A DNA stretch of 64,000 nucleotides, taken from the NCBI GenBank assembly GCA_041397845.1, contig JAWKVW010000006.1, positions 62,001 through 126,000 of the forward strand. The letters run 5' to 3'. Positions 20,305 to 30,205 of this stretch are shown here, piece after piece. The stretch is from JAKPQE01 sp041397845. GTDB taxonomy: Bacteria; Pseudomonadota; Alphaproteobacteria; Rhizobiales; JAKPQE01. The notes beneath the pieces were generated by a model, which was given only the letters and a program-made list of their open reading frames with translations, ran no database searches and was not told the origin of the DNA. Every line of letters begins with the position of its first letter. The stretch's first letter is position 1. The position numbers were made by a program, and so were the translations under genes.

Positions 20305-21696
20305 TCACTTCATGGTGCGGAAGTGATAGCTCTTTGGCCGGGTCAGCGTTTCGTAGCCGACCCTGGAGAGCGTGGCGCCGCGGCCGGTGTCCTTGACGCC
20401 GGTCCAGGCAAGGGCCGGGTCGAGGTAGTCGCAGCGGTTCATGAAGACGGTGCCGGTCTCGACATCGTTGCCGATGGCCAGGGCGGCATCCTCGTCCATG
20501 GTCCAGACCGACGCGGTCAGGCCATACGGACTGTCGTTCATCAGGGTGACCGCCTCGGCGTCGTCCTTCACCTTCATGATGCCGACAACCGGACCGAAGC
20601 TCTCCTCGCGCATCACGCTCATCTGGTGATTGACGCCGGTCAGAACCTGCGGGGCCATGTAGGCCGAGCCGGCCGCCTCGCGGGCAAAGGCCGAGGTGTC
20701 GATGTGGGCCGTTGCGCCGGCGCGCAGGGCCTCGGCGATCTGGCCGCGCACGAAGTCGGCGGCGGACGCCTTGACCATCGGGCCGAGGGTGGTTTCGGTC
20801 TCCAGCGGGCTGCCGAGAACGTACTGGCGGGTGAGGTCGATGAAGCCCTCGACGAAGGGCTCGTAAACGTCCTCGTGGACGTAGATGCGCTCGATGCCGC
20901 AGCAGGACTGGCCGGAATTGAAGAAGGCGCCGTCGACGAGGTTCTCGACCGCGTGGGCAAGGTCGACGTCCGGGCGGACATAGGCCGGGTCCTTGCCGCC
21001 AAGCTCGAGGCCGAGGCCCATGAAAGTGCCGGAGGCGGCCGCTTCCATCGCCTGGCCACCGGCCACCGAGCCGGTGAAGTTCACCTGATCGACCAGCCGG
21101 TTGCGCATGATCTCGGCGGTCTGGTCATGGCTGAGGACGAGGTTGGTGAACAGGCCCTTCGGCAGGCCGGCCTTGTCGAGCGCCATCTGGAAGCGCTCGC
21201 CGACGAGCAGCGTCTGGGCGGCATGTTTCAGGATGACGGCATTGCCGGCCATCAGCGCCGGGATGATCGAGTTGACCGCCGTCAGGAACGGATAGTTCCA
21301 GGGCGCGACGACGAAGACGAGGCCGAGCGGGTCGCGGGCAATCCAGCGACGGAAGCCCTCCTTCGGGCCCGGATCGACCGGCGCCAGCGCCTCTTCGGCG
21401 ATCGAGATCATGTAGCGGGCGCGCTCCTCGAAGCCGCGCAGCTCGCCGGCGCCGTACTTCACCGGCCGGCCCATCTGCCAGGCGAGCTCGGGCACGATGT
21501 CGTCGCGCATCGCCAGCATCGCCTCGACGGCGGCGGTGGCGACGCTGGCGCGCCCGGAGATCGGGACCTTGCGCCATTCGGCCTGGGCGGCGCGGGCCGA
21601 GGCAAGCGCGGCAGAGACGGCTTCCGCCGAGGCGACCGGGCGCTCGGCATATACCGATCCGTCCACGGGCGAGACGATGCGAACGACGTTCGACAT
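20305..21696 (-). CDS. NAD(P)-dependent aldehyde dehydrogenase
   Basis: A 463-residue member of the aldehyde dehydrogenase superfamily. The cofactor and oxyanion motif is VVAPWNYPFLTAVNS, with FTGSVAGGQAM for the NAD loop and the general-base Glu in LELGGKDPAYV. The catalytic Cys is in FFNSGQSCCGIERIYV (two adjacent Cys), and EESFGPVVGIM is the C-terminal signature. It oxidises an aldehyde to the acid; with the nearby alcohol dehydrogenases this suggests an alcohol-to-acid route. The substrate cannot be assigned. It begins ATG at 21696 and ends in a strong terminator. Confidence 0.93.
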   Translation of the reverse strand: MSNVVRIVSPVDGSVYAERPVASAEAVSAALASARAAQAEWRKVPISGRASVATAAVEAMLAMRDDIVPELAWQMGRPVKYGAGELRGFEERARYMISIAEEALAPVDPGPKEGFRRWIARDPLGLVFVVAPWNYPFLTAVNSIIPALMAGNAVILKHAAQTLLVGERFQMALDKAGLPKGLFTNLVLSHDQTAEIMRNRLVDQVNFTGSVAGGQAMEAAASGTFMGLGLELGGKDPAYVRPDVDLAHAVENLVDGAFFNSGQSCCGIERIYVHEDVYEPFVEGFIDLTRQYVLGSPLETETTLGPMVKASAADFVRGQIAEALRAGATAHIDTSAFAREAAGSAYMAPQVLTGVNHQMSVMREESFGPVVGIMKVKDDAEAVTLMNDSPYGLTASVWTMDEDAALAIGNDVETGTVFMNRCDYLDPALAWTGVKDTGRGATLSRVGYETLTRPKSYHFRTMK

Positions 21697-21823
21697 TTGT
21701 CACCTGTTCAGTGTTCGAGAAGACCTTGAGAGCGCCGCCAAACCGCAGCTTCCCGGCGCCCCCGCTCCGGGCATGAGAAAATTCCTATCACGAGATCGTG
21801 GCGGCCTGAAAGATGCGCGCAGG

Positions 21824-22696
21824 TCAACCCTGCTTCCCGTTTTTTGCAAGGGCCGCAAGCCCCTCGCGGTAGGTCGGGTAGGCCAGCGTGACGCCGAGCT
21901 CGTCATGGATGCGCCGGTTCGAGATGCGTTTCGATTCGCCCCAGAAGGTGCCGGCCATATCGGACAGCCCGGCATTCTCGAAGGCGACCTCCGGCGGCGG
22001 CGCGAGGCCGAGGAGTTCGGCACCGTAGGCGACGACGTCCTGTGGCGGTGCCGGCTCGTCATCGGCAACGTTGTAGATCGCGGTCGCCGGCTTGCGGGTA
22101 GCGGCCTCGAGCACGGCGGCAATGTCGTCGACGTGGATGCGGTTGAAGATCTGGCCGGGCTTGACGACCCGCTTGGCCTTGCCGGTGCGCAGGTTCTCCA
22201 GCGTGTTGCGGCCGGGACCATAGATGCCGGCGAGACGGAAGATGCCGACCGGCACGCCGCTCGCGGCAGCGAATGCCTGCCATTCGACCTCGGCGGCAAG
22301 ACGGTTGCGGCTGCGGGCGCTGACCGGCCGGCAGTCGCTCTCCTCGCTCACCCAGTCGCCCTGGTGATCGCCATAGACGCCGACGGTCGACAGATAGCCG
22401 ATCCAGGCGAGGCCGGGCGCGGCCTTGATGAGGTCGTCGCGGTGATGGCGAAGGACGGGATCGCCGCCGGCATCGGGCGGGATCGAGATGAGCACGTGGC
22501 TTGCCACCTGCAGGGTTGCGGCAAGGCCGGGTGCGGGCGCGGTGCCGTCGAAATGCACGGTGTCGAGGCCCTGCTCGCGCAGGTCGCGCTCGGCCTCGTC
22601 GGTGCGGGCGCTTGCCCCGAGCCAGGCGAGGCGCTCGCGCATCAGCTCGACGAAAGCGCTGGCGGTGAACCCCATGCCGAACACGAACAGCCTCAT
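21824..22696 (-). CDS. SDR-family NAD(P)-dependent oxidoreductase (YeeZ-like)
   Basis: An extended-SDR-like protein of 290 residues. It starts MRLFVFGMGFTASAFVE, with a Gly-x-Gly-x-x nucleotide loop. It has a YLSTVGVYGDHQGDWV segment typical of YeeZ-like epimerases, FRLAGIYGPGRN and RIHVDDIAAVL, all characteristic of the epimerase/dehydratase family. The start ATG overlaps the queG stop codon (ATGA, 22693-22696), so translation is probably coupled. Biochemical role unknown. Confidence 0.85.
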   Translation of the reverse strand: MRLFVFGMGFTASAFVELMRERLAWLGASARTDEAERDLREQGLDTVHFDGTAPAPGLAATLQVASHVLISIPPDAGGDPVLRHHRDDLIKAAPGLAWIGYLSTVGVYGDHQGDWVSEESDCRPVSARSRNRLAAEVEWQAFAAASGVPVGIFRLAGIYGPGRNTLENLRTGKAKRVVKPGQIFNRIHVDDIAAVLEAATRKPATAIYNVADDEPAPPQDVVAYGAELLGLAPPPEVAFENAGLSDMAGTFWGESKRISNRRIHDELGVTLAYPTYREGLAALAKNGKQG

Positions 22697-23847
22697 CGGC
22701 CTGTCTCCCCGTCGATTGCGGCGAGCGCGGCCCGCCATTCCCCGATCACATCCGCCTCGGTCTCGGCGGGCATCCGCGCGGCCGCCTCGGCCCGCAGCTC
22801 CGCCCTGTCGACAAGCCGGGCCAGCGCCCAGACCGCGGCACCGCGGACCAGCGGCGAGGCATCCCGCAGCCGTGCCCTTGCCACATCGGCAAGCGCCGGG
22901 TCGCCGGAATTGCCGATCGCCACCAGCACGTTGCGCAGGAAGCGATCGCGGCCGACGCGCTTGACCGGCGATCCTGAAAAATAGGTCCGGAAGGCGGCAT
23001 CGTCGAGGTCGGCCAGTCCGGCGAGCGGCGGCGCGCGGAATTCGTCGCGGGCAACGAGCTTTGCCTCGACGGTCGGGACGGCGAACTTGTTCCAGGGACA
23101 GGCGGCAAGGCAGTCGTCACAGCCATAGACGCGATTGCCCATGGCCGGGCGCAGATCGGCCGGGATCGGCGCGCCCATCTCGATGGTCAGATAGGAAATG
23201 CAGCGGCGGGCATCGATGTGGCCGGGCCGGGGAAAGGCGCCGGTCGGGCAGGCATCGAGACAGGCGCGGCAAGAGCCGCAATGATCGACCTCCGGCGCGT
23301 CCGGCGCGATCTCGGCGGTCGTGAAGATTTCGCCGAGAAACAGCCAGGAGCCGAACTCACGCGACACGAGGTTGGTGTGGCGGCCCTGCCAGCCGAGCCC
23401 GGCGGCGGCGGCGAGCGGCTTTTCCATCACCGGCGCGGTGTCGACGAACACCTTCACATCGGCGCCGCCGGCCGAGGCGAGCTTCTGGGCGACGTGTTTC
23501 AGCCGTCCCTTGACGATGTCGTGGTAGTCGCGATTGCGGGCATAGACCGAGATGTTGGCGCGGTCGCGGGCGGCAAGGCCGGTACGCGGGTCGGCGTCGG
23601 GGCCGTAGTTGAGGCCGAGGACGACGATGGAGCGGACCTCGGGCCAGAGGACGCGCGGGTCGCCCCGGCGTTCGCTGGTCGTCTCCATCCAGGCCATGTC
23701 GCCGTGGTGGCCGGCATCGAGATATTCGGCAAGGCCGGTGCGGGCGGCGGCGATCGCGGCCGGCGTCGTCACGCCGACGGCATCGAAACCCTGGGCCCGG
23801 GCCTCGCGCTCGACGAGCTGGCGCAGCCGTTCGGGCGTCATCGCCAT
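22693..23847 (-). CDS. queG: Epoxyqueuosine reductase QueG
   Basis: Last enzyme of queuosine synthesis, reducing epoxyqueuosine in tRNA using cobalamin and two [4Fe-4S] clusters. The 384 residues show the N-terminal cobalamin-binding domain (YARNRDYHDIVKGRL and VFVDTAPVMEKPLA). Two ferredoxin-like cluster motifs follow (CGSCRACLDACPTGAF and CDDCLAACPWN). The C-terminal HEAT-like part is VKRVGRDRFLRNVLVAIGNSG. It sits between a GST gene (7 bp upstream) and the YeeZ-like SDR gene (4-bp overlap) in an apparent three-gene operon. Confidence 0.96.
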   Translation of the reverse strand: MAMTPERLRQLVEREARAQGFDAVGVTTPAAIAAARTGLAEYLDAGHHGDMAWMETTSERRGDPRVLWPEVRSIVVLGLNYGPDADPRTGLAARDRANISVYARNRDYHDIVKGRLKHVAQKLASAGGADVKVFVDTAPVMEKPLAAAAGLGWQGRHTNLVSREFGSWLFLGEIFTTAEIAPDAPEVDHCGSCRACLDACPTGAFPRPGHIDARRCISYLTIEMGAPIPADLRPAMGNRVYGCDDCLAACPWNKFAVPTVEAKLVARDEFRAPPLAGLADLDDAAFRTYFSGSPVKRVGRDRFLRNVLVAIGNSGDPALADVARARLRDASPLVRGAAVWALARLVDRAELRAEAAARMPAETEADVIGEWRAALAAIDGETGR

Positions 23848-23854
23848 GGCCGGA

Positions 23855-24548
23855 TCAGAAGTCGAGATCGGAATAGGTCGCCGCCGGCGGCATGCCGCGC
23901 ACGATATCGCCGAGCATAGGCCGGAACGAGGGCCGCGACTTCACCCGCGCATACCACTCCTTGGCCGCTTCGTCCTCGGTCCAGGCACCTCGCCGAGATA
24001 GTCGGCAACAGAGAGGTGGGCCGCAGCGGCGAGGTCAGCAGGCTGCTGATGCGGTCGCCGGCGAGCCAGTTGCGCTGGCCGGCGAGGAAGCCGAGATAGC
24101 GCATGTGGTAGCGGACATTGGCACGGGCGGCGCGGATTGCCGAAGCGCTCGGGGCGCGGTCGCCGTCGATCTCGCGCATCTGCAGCTTGTAGACCTTCTC
24201 AAGCACCAGATGCTCGGTCACCTCGGCGAAAAACTTGTCGTTGAACCAGGAAATCAGGCGGCGGACCTCGGCGCGCTCGACCGCCGAGCGCGGCATCAGC
24301 CGGTGCTCGGAGAGGCCGCCGCCGCGGGTCTCGTCGAGATATTCGACGATCGGGCCGGCGCCGCAGATGATCGCGCCGTCGGTCTCGACCAGCACCGGCA
24401 GCGTGCCGGCGGGATTGAGAACGAGGAAATCGTGGCGGCGCTCCCACGGCGCCTCCTCGCGCAGCTCCACGGCGATGCGATATTCGCCGAGCGCAAGCCG
24501 GACGAAGCGCGAATGAGGCGACATCGGATGGTGATAAAGGGTCAGCAT
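23855..24548 (-). CDS. Glutathione S-transferase family protein, C-terminus frameshifted
   Basis: A GST with the N-terminal thioredoxin-like domain intact: MLTLYHHPMSPHSRFVRLAL, NPAGTLPVLVETDG with the cis-Pro, and GAGPIVEYLDE. The helical domain is normal through LAGQRNWLAGDRISS. Then the frame shifts near 24030-24040 into one reading DLAAAAHLSVADYLGEV, and again near 23985-23995 into WTEDEAAKEWYARVKSRPSF and PPAATYSDLDF with a stop at 23855. Read without correction it ends at 23838 in Arg-rich sequence. It is the first gene of the GST-queG-SDR group and is divergent from uppP. Confidence 0.82.
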
Positions 24549-24701
24549 TGCCGTGCCGGTTTCGCGCCTTCGCCAAGGCTCCAGTTCAACAGCCGGAGCC
24601 GACGCGCGCCGCCTTTGTGGCGAGACGCGCGGCCGTCCGGTATAGAGCCACGATCATACGCGAACAATCTGATTCGCAAACGGCTCCGGGAGTGGCTGCA
24701 A

Positions 24702-25508
24702 ATGGCGGACGGCACGATCGTGGAGGCCATCGGTCTCGGTCTTCTGGAAGGCCTTACGGAATTCATTCCGGTGTCCTCGACCGCGCATATTCTGCTCGCC
24801 GGGCACTTTCTCGGATTCCAGAGCACGGGCAAGACTTTCGAAGTCCTCATCCAGCTCGGCGCAATCCTTGCGATCCTTTCGGTCTACTCGGCCCGGCTGG
24901 TCAATCTGGCGCTGGCGCTGCCGAGCGATCCGCGGGCCCGGCGCTTCGTTTTCGGCATCCTTCTCGCCTTTCTGCCGGCGGCGATTTTCGGCGTGCTTTT
25001 CCACAAGATCATCAAGACGGTGCTGTTCGAGGAGCCGTTCCTCATCTGCTGCGTGCTGATCGCCGGCGGTCTCATCCTGCTTGTCGTCGACGAGATGAAG
25101 TTCAAGCCGCGCTACACCGACGTGATGGATTATCCGCTGTCGCTCTGCTTCAAGATCGGCCTGTTCCAGTGCCTGGCGCTGATGCCGGGCACGTCGCGCT
25201 CCGGGGCGACGATCGTCGGCTCGCTCCTGATGGGCACCGACAAGCGCTCGGCGGCCGAGTTCTCGTTCTTCCTGGCGATGCCGACGATGACCGGCGCCTT
25301 CGCCTACGACCTCTTCAAGAACCGCGACCTGCTCTCGGCCGACGACGTCGCGCTGATCGGTGCCGGCTTCGTGGCGGCGTTCATTGCCGGCGTGTTCGTG
25401 GTGCGCGGCCTGCTCGACTTCGTGTCGCGGCGCGGCTTCTCGATCTTCGCCTGGTGGCGGATCATCGTCGGCGCTGCCGGCCTTGCCGGGCTCTGGGTCT
25501 ACGGCTGA
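24702..25508 (+). CDS. uppP: Undecaprenyl-diphosphatase UppP (BacA)
   Basis: Integral membrane phosphatase that recycles undecaprenyl pyrophosphate for cell-wall synthesis and gives bacitracin resistance. The 268-residue protein has the first conserved region LLEGLTEFIPVSSTAH (about residues 13-28) and the second, LMPGTSRSGATIVGS, plus about eight hydrophobic helices. I chose the ATG at 24702, with GGGAG about 10 bases upstream; the frame is open further upstream but only as shadow of the GST gene. It is divergent from the GST gene. Confidence 0.96.
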   Translation: MADGTIVEAIGLGLLEGLTEFIPVSSTAHILLAGHFLGFQSTGKTFEVLIQLGAILAILSVYSARLVNLALALPSDPRARRFVFGILLAFLPAAIFGVLFHKIIKTVLFEEPFLICCVLIAGGLILLVVDEMKFKPRYTDVMDYPLSLCFKIGLFQCLALMPGTSRSGATIVGSLLMGTDKRSAAEFSFFLAMPTMTGAFAYDLFKNRDLLSADDVALIGAGFVAAFIAGVFVVRGLLDFVSRRGFSIFAWWRIIVGAAGLAGLWVYG

Positions 25509-25530
25509 CGGCGTCACCCGCCAACGACAG

Positions 25531-25560
25531 GCCCCTCCCCCGCGCTGGCGAGGAAGGGGC
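25531..25560 (+). terminator. Possible terminator between uppP and coxM
   Basis: GCCCCTCCCC and AGGAAGGGGC form imperfect arms around a GC-rich loop, 23 bp after the uppP stop. No clean T tract follows. The remainder of the gap to 25662 shows nothing else. Confidence 0.35.
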
Positions 25561-25662
25561 GTCATTCCCGCCTTAATTCTGATCTTGCCGCAGCTCTGAC
25601 GGCCACCCGCCGCGCAGCCCGGTGCTTGCCGGAGTGCGCGGCAGATGGCAGACCGTCGCGCG

Positions 25663-26460
25663 TCAGCCGGCGGCCGCGACGGCGCGCTTGGCCATCACGG
25701 TCACGAGGTTGGCGCGGTATTCGGACGAACCGTGAATATCGGCATTGAGGCCGTCGGCCGGGACCGACAGGCCGTCGAGGGCGGCCGGGCTCCAGTTGGC
25801 GGCGAGCGCCGCCTCCATCGCGGGCACGCGGAAGACGCTCGGGCCGGCACCGGTGACGGCAACGCGGACCGAACCATTGGCGCGGCGCGAGACGAAGACG
25901 CCGACCATGGCGTAGCGCGAGGCCGGGTTCGGGAACTTGGCGTAGCCCGCCTTCTCGGGAACCGGGAAGGAGACGGCGGTGATGATCTCGTCGTCGTCGA
26001 GGGCGGTCTCGAACATGCCGGTGAAGAAGTCGTCGCCGGCGATCGAGCGCTTGCTGGTCATCACCGTGGCGCCAAGGCCGACGACGGCGGCCGGATAGTC
26101 GGCGGCCGGGTCGTTGTTGGCGATCGAGCCGCCAAGGGTGCCCATGTGGCGGACATGCGGGTCGCCGATGCCGCCGGCAAGGGCGGCAAGGGCGGCGATC
26201 GCGCCATTGACGTCGGCGCTCGCGGCGACGTCAGCGTGCCGCGTGCCGGCGCCGACGACGACGGCGCCATCCTTCACCGAGATGCCGCGCAGTTCGGCAA
26301 GGGCGCCGATGTCGACAAGGTCCGACGGGCTTGCCAGCCGCTGCTTCATGGTCGGGATCAGCGTCTGGCCGCCGGCGAGCAGCTTGCCGTCCTCGGCCTT
26401 GGCCAGCATCGCGGCGGCTTCGGCAACCGAGCCGGGCCGGTGGTATGTGGTCTCGTACAT
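25663..26460 (-). CDS. coxM: Molybdo-hydroxylase FAD-binding medium subunit (CoxM-like)
   Basis: FAD subunit of a xanthine-dehydrogenase/aerobic CO-dehydrogenase family enzyme, passing electrons from the Fe-S subunit to an acceptor. The 265 residues contain both FAD pyrophosphate motifs of the family: LLAGGQTLIP (about residues 30-39) and TLGGSIANNDPAADYPA (about 107-123). It is the last gene of coxG-S-L-M, 39 bp after the large subunit, with GAGGAAGGATT before its ATG. Confidence 0.9.
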   Translation of the reverse strand: MYETTYHRPGSVAEAAAMLAKAEDGKLLAGGQTLIPTMKQRLASPSDLVDIGALAELRGISVKDGAVVVGAGTRHADVAASADVNGAIAALAALAGGIGDPHVRHMGTLGGSIANNDPAADYPAAVVGLGATVMTSKRSIAGDDFFTGMFETALDDDEIITAVSFPVPEKAGYAKFPNPASRYAMVGVFVSRRANGSVRVAVTGAGPSVFRVPAMEAALAANWSPAALDGLSVPADGLNADIHGSSEYRANLVTVMAKRAVAAAG

Positions 26461-26499
26461 CTCTCAATCCTTCCTCATCGTCATGTCAGCGACAAACCC

Positions 26500-28851
26500 T
26501 CAGGCGACGGCGCGGCAGGCGCGCCAGACAGCCTCGGGGGTCGCGGGCATGGAGAGATCGTTGTTGCCGATGGCATCGGTGATGGCGTTGATCAGCGCCG
26601 GCGGCGAACCGATGGCGCCAGCCTCGCCGCAGCCCTTCATGCCGAGCGGATTGCCCGGACAGACGGTCTCGGTCGTGGTGACGTTGTAGCTCGGCACGTC
26701 GGAGGCGCGCGGCATGGCGTAGTCCATGAACGAGCCGGTCAGGAGCTGGCCGGTTTCCATGTCATAGACGCAGTTTTCCAGCATCGCCTGGCCGAGGCCC
26801 TGGGTGACGCCGCCGTGGACCTGGCCCTCGACGATCATCGGATTGATGATCTTGCCGAAATCGTCGACGGCAACGAACGAGCAGACCTCGGTCTTGCCGG
26901 TATCGGGATCGACCTCGACCTCGCAGATGTAGGTGCCGGCGGGGAAGGTGAAGTTGGTCGGATCGTAGAAGGCGCCTTCCTTCAGGCCCGGCTCCATGCC
27001 GGCCGGCAGGTTGTGGGCCGTATAGGCGGCAAGGGCGACCTGGAAGAAGGGCAGCGTCTTGTCGGTGCCGGCAACCTTCAGCTCGCCGCCCTCGATGACG
27101 ATGTCGGCCTCGGAAGCCTCCATCAGATGGGCGGCGATCTTCCTGGCCTTCGCCTCAACCTTTTCCAGCGCCTTGAGGACGGCGGACATGCCGACCGCAC
27201 CGGAGCGCGAGCCATAGGTGCCCATGCCGAACTGCACCTTGTCGGTGTCGCCATGGACGATGGAGATCTGGTCGATCGGAATGCCGAGACGCTCGTTGAC
27301 GAGCTGGGCATAGGTGGTCTCGTGGCCCTGGCCGTGGCTGTGGCAGCCGGTCAGAACCTCGACCGTGCCGACCGGGTTGACGCGGACCTCGGCCGATTCC
27401 CAGAGGCCGACGCCGGCACCGAGGGAGCCGACCGCCTGGGACGGGGCGATGCCGCAGGCCTCGATGTAGCAGGAGAAGCCGATGCCGCGCAGCTTGCCGC
27501 GCGCCCTCGCCTCGGCCTTGCGGGCGGCAAAGCCGGCATAGTCGGCAATCTTCAGGGCGGCATCGAGGCTCGCCTCGTAGTCGCCCGCGTCATAGGCCAT
27601 GATCACCGGCGTCTGGTGCGGGAAGGCCCGAATGAAGTTCTTGCGGCGCAGCTCGGCCGGATCGACACCGAGTTCACGGGCCGCCGTCTCCATCAGCCGC
27701 TCGACGACATAGGTCGCCTCGGGCCGGCCGGCGCCGCGATAGGCATCGACCGGTGCGGTGTGGGTGTAGACCGCGTCGACCTCGGCGTAGATGGCCGGGA
27801 TGTCGTACTGGCCCGACAGCAGCGTCGCATAGAGATAGGTCGGCACCGACGAGGAGAAGGTCGACATGTAGGCGCCGATATTGGCGATGGTGTGGACCTT
27901 GAGGCCGAGGATGCGGTTGTCGGCATCGAAGGCGAGCTCGGCGTGGGTGACGTGATCGCGGCCGTGAGCATCGACAAGGAAGCTCTCGGAGCGGTCGGCG
28001 GTCCACTTCACCGGCCGGCCGCCGATGCGCCGCGAGGCCCAAAGGCAGACGGTCTCTTCCGGATAGATGAAGATCTTGGAGCCGAAGCCGCCGCCGACAT
28101 CGGGGGCGATGACGCGCAGCTTGTGCTCGGGCGCGACGCCGACGAAGGCGGACAGCACCAGACGGGCGACATGCGGGTTCTGGCTGGTGTTGTAGAGGGT
28201 GTAGTGCTCCTCGGCCGGATCGTAGGAGCCGATCGCCGAGCGCGGCTCGATGGCGTTCGGCACGAGGCGGTTGTTGCGGACGTCGAGCTTGACGATCCGG
28301 GCCGCCCGGGCGAGCGCGGCGTCGGCAGCAGCTTCATCGCCGAGGCCCCAGTTGTAGATGAGGTTGCCCGGCGCCTCGGGGTGCACCTGCGGCGCACCGG
28401 CATCGCAGGACTTCGCCGGATCGACGATCGCCGGCAGCGGCTCGTAGTCGACCTCGACGAGTTCGGCGGCGTCGCGCGCCTGATTGCGGGTTTCGGCAAT
28501 GACGACGGCGACCTGGTCGCCGACATGCTTGACGACCTCGGCGGCGATCGCCGGATGGGCGCCGGCCTTCATCGGGCTGCCGTCCTTTGAATGGATCATC
28601 CAGCCGCAGATGAGGCCGCCGATCTTGTCGCCGGCGAGATCAGCGCCGGTCAGCACGTCGATGACGCCCGGGGCGGCCCTGGCCGCGCTGGTGTCGATCG
28701 AGCGGATGCGGGCGTGGGCGTGCGGGCTGCGCACGAACCAGGCGAACGTGGTGTCTTTCAGGGCGATGTCGTCGGTGTAGCGACCACGGCCGGTAATGAA
28801 GCGCCGGTCTTCCTTGCGCTTTACCGGGGCGCCGATGCCTTCCATACCCAT
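26500..28851 (-). CDS. coxL: Molybdenum hydroxylase large subunit, CoxL form II
   Basis: Molybdopterin-binding catalytic subunit of 783 residues. It begins MGMEGIGAPVKRKEDRRFITG, as in the family, and shows DVGGGFGSK, the active-site loop VDAYRGAGRPEATY, QGHETTYAQ and a C-terminal GCGEAGAIGSPPA with the conserved Glu. The AYRGAGR loop is the form-II type; true CO dehydrogenases (form I) have AYxCSFR with the Cu-binding Cys. The enzyme is therefore probably not a CO oxidiser, and its substrate is open. The ATG at 28851 follows AAGGAGGAAG. No coxD/E/F-type maturation genes are next to it. Confidence 0.92.
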   Translation of the reverse strand: MGMEGIGAPVKRKEDRRFITGRGRYTDDIALKDTTFAWFVRSPHAHARIRSIDTSAARAAPGVIDVLTGADLAGDKIGGLICGWMIHSKDGSPMKAGAHPAIAAEVVKHVGDQVAVVIAETRNQARDAAELVEVDYEPLPAIVDPAKSCDAGAPQVHPEAPGNLIYNWGLGDEAAADAALARAARIVKLDVRNNRLVPNAIEPRSAIGSYDPAEEHYTLYNTSQNPHVARLVLSAFVGVAPEHKLRVIAPDVGGGFGSKIFIYPEETVCLWASRRIGGRPVKWTADRSESFLVDAHGRDHVTHAELAFDADNRILGLKVHTIANIGAYMSTFSSSVPTYLYATLLSGQYDIPAIYAEVDAVYTHTAPVDAYRGAGRPEATYVVERLMETAARELGVDPAELRRKNFIRAFPHQTPVIMAYDAGDYEASLDAALKIADYAGFAARKAEARARGKLRGIGFSCYIEACGIAPSQAVGSLGAGVGLWESAEVRVNPVGTVEVLTGCHSHGQGHETTYAQLVNERLGIPIDQISIVHGDTDKVQFGMGTYGSRSGAVGMSAVLKALEKVEAKARKIAAHLMEASEADIVIEGGELKVAGTDKTLPFFQVALAAYTAHNLPAGMEPGLKEGAFYDPTNFTFPAGTYICEVEVDPDTGKTEVCSFVAVDDFGKIINPMIVEGQVHGGVTQGLGQAMLENCVYDMETGQLLTGSFMDYAMPRASDVPSYNVTTTETVCPGNPLGMKGCGEAGAIGSPPALINAITDAIGNNDLSMPATPEAVWRACRAVA

Positions 28852-28976
28852 GGCTTCCTCCTTGGGGACAGTTCCATCCCGCGTTCTTTGCGACGCGTCG
28901 AAATGCACTCGATGATCGATCGGGACGGCGGACGCCGAAGGTCAGCAGGACCTGGGCGCGGCCGTCCGGCGGTCCG

Positions 28977-29465
<489 letters not shown>

Positions 29466-29563
29466 TGGCATTTCCTCCTGATATTATTTTCGGCGGGCAC
29501 ATTCGAGGCGCCTCGCCGCATTCCAGCGCATCGCCGCCGGCCGGGGCCGGCAGCCATGCGAAT

Positions 29564-30205
29564 TCAGCGTGTCATCAAGAGCAGGCCGACGGCCATCAGC
29601 GCCAGCGCGATCCAGGCCCAGACGACCGGACCGCCAAAGGCGCCGCGACCGGCCGCCGTCTCCAGCCGCTCCTCGGCGGCATGGGCCGTTTCCTCGACGG
29701 CGTGGGCGGCGTCCTCGACGATGTGCTCGGCGCGCTCGAAGATGTTCTCTTCATCAAGCGCCTCGGGCGGCGCCAGCTTCTCGGTAAATGCGCCGAAGAA
29801 ATCGTCGGCCATCTTGCGGGCGGCCGAATCGACGAGGCGCGAGCCGACCTGGGCGAGCTTGCCGCCGACCTTGGCGTGCACCTTGTAGGTCAGGAGCGTG
29901 TCGGCGCCGTCCTCGGCGAGGTGAACATCGGCACCGCCATTGGCAAAGCCGGCAACGCCGCCGGAGCCCTCGCCGGCGATGCGATAGCTCTCGGGCGGAA
30001 CGAGGTCGGACAGCGTCACGGCGCCGTTGAACCTGGCCTTCACCGGGCCGATCCTGGCGACGACGGTCGCCTTCATCTCGGTGTCGGAGAGCTTCTCAAG
30101 CGATTCGCAGCCGGGAATGCAGGCTTTCAGGACTTCGGGATCGTTGAGGGCCTCCCATACCCGTTCGCGCGGGGCCGCGATCCGGTATTCGCCACTCATG
30201 TCCAT
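29564..30205 (-). CDS. coxG: CoxG-like SRPBCC protein with C-terminal membrane anchor
   Basis: A START/SRPBCC-fold protein of the carbon monoxide dehydrogenase subunit G family (about residues 1-150: SGEYRIAAPRERVWEALNDP, CIPGCESLEKL, LTYKVHAKVGGKLAQVGSRL). An acidic helical linker rich in EDAAHAVEETAHAAEERLE follows, then a C-terminal membrane helix (VVWAWIALALMAVGLLL). CoxG is thought to help anchor the cox enzyme at the membrane; this protein's architecture fits. I chose the ATG at 30205, eight bases after AGAGG; a GTG three codons upstream also opens the frame. First gene of the operon. Confidence 0.88.
   Translation of the reverse strand: MDMSGEYRIAAPRERVWEALNDPEVLKACIPGCESLEKLSDTEMKATVVARIGPVKARFNGAVTLSDLVPPESYRIAGEGSGGVAGFANGGADVHLAEDGADTLLTYKVHAKVGGKLAQVGSRLVDSAARKMADDFFGAFTEKLAPPEALDEENIFERAEHIVEDAAHAVEETAHAAEERLETAAGRGAFGGPVVWAWIALALMAVGLLLMTR

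Noticed and set aside
25645..28590. A 981-codon plus-strand open frame opposite coxM/coxL
   Set aside because: It is antisense to well-supported cox genes and is Asp/Gly/Arg/Val-rich, typical of the shadow frame of GC-rich genes. It has no recognisable domain.
26500..28851. Aerobic carbon monoxide dehydrogenase (form I)
   Set aside because: The active-site loop is AYRGAGR, not AYxCSFR with the copper-binding Cys, so CO oxidation should not be assumed.
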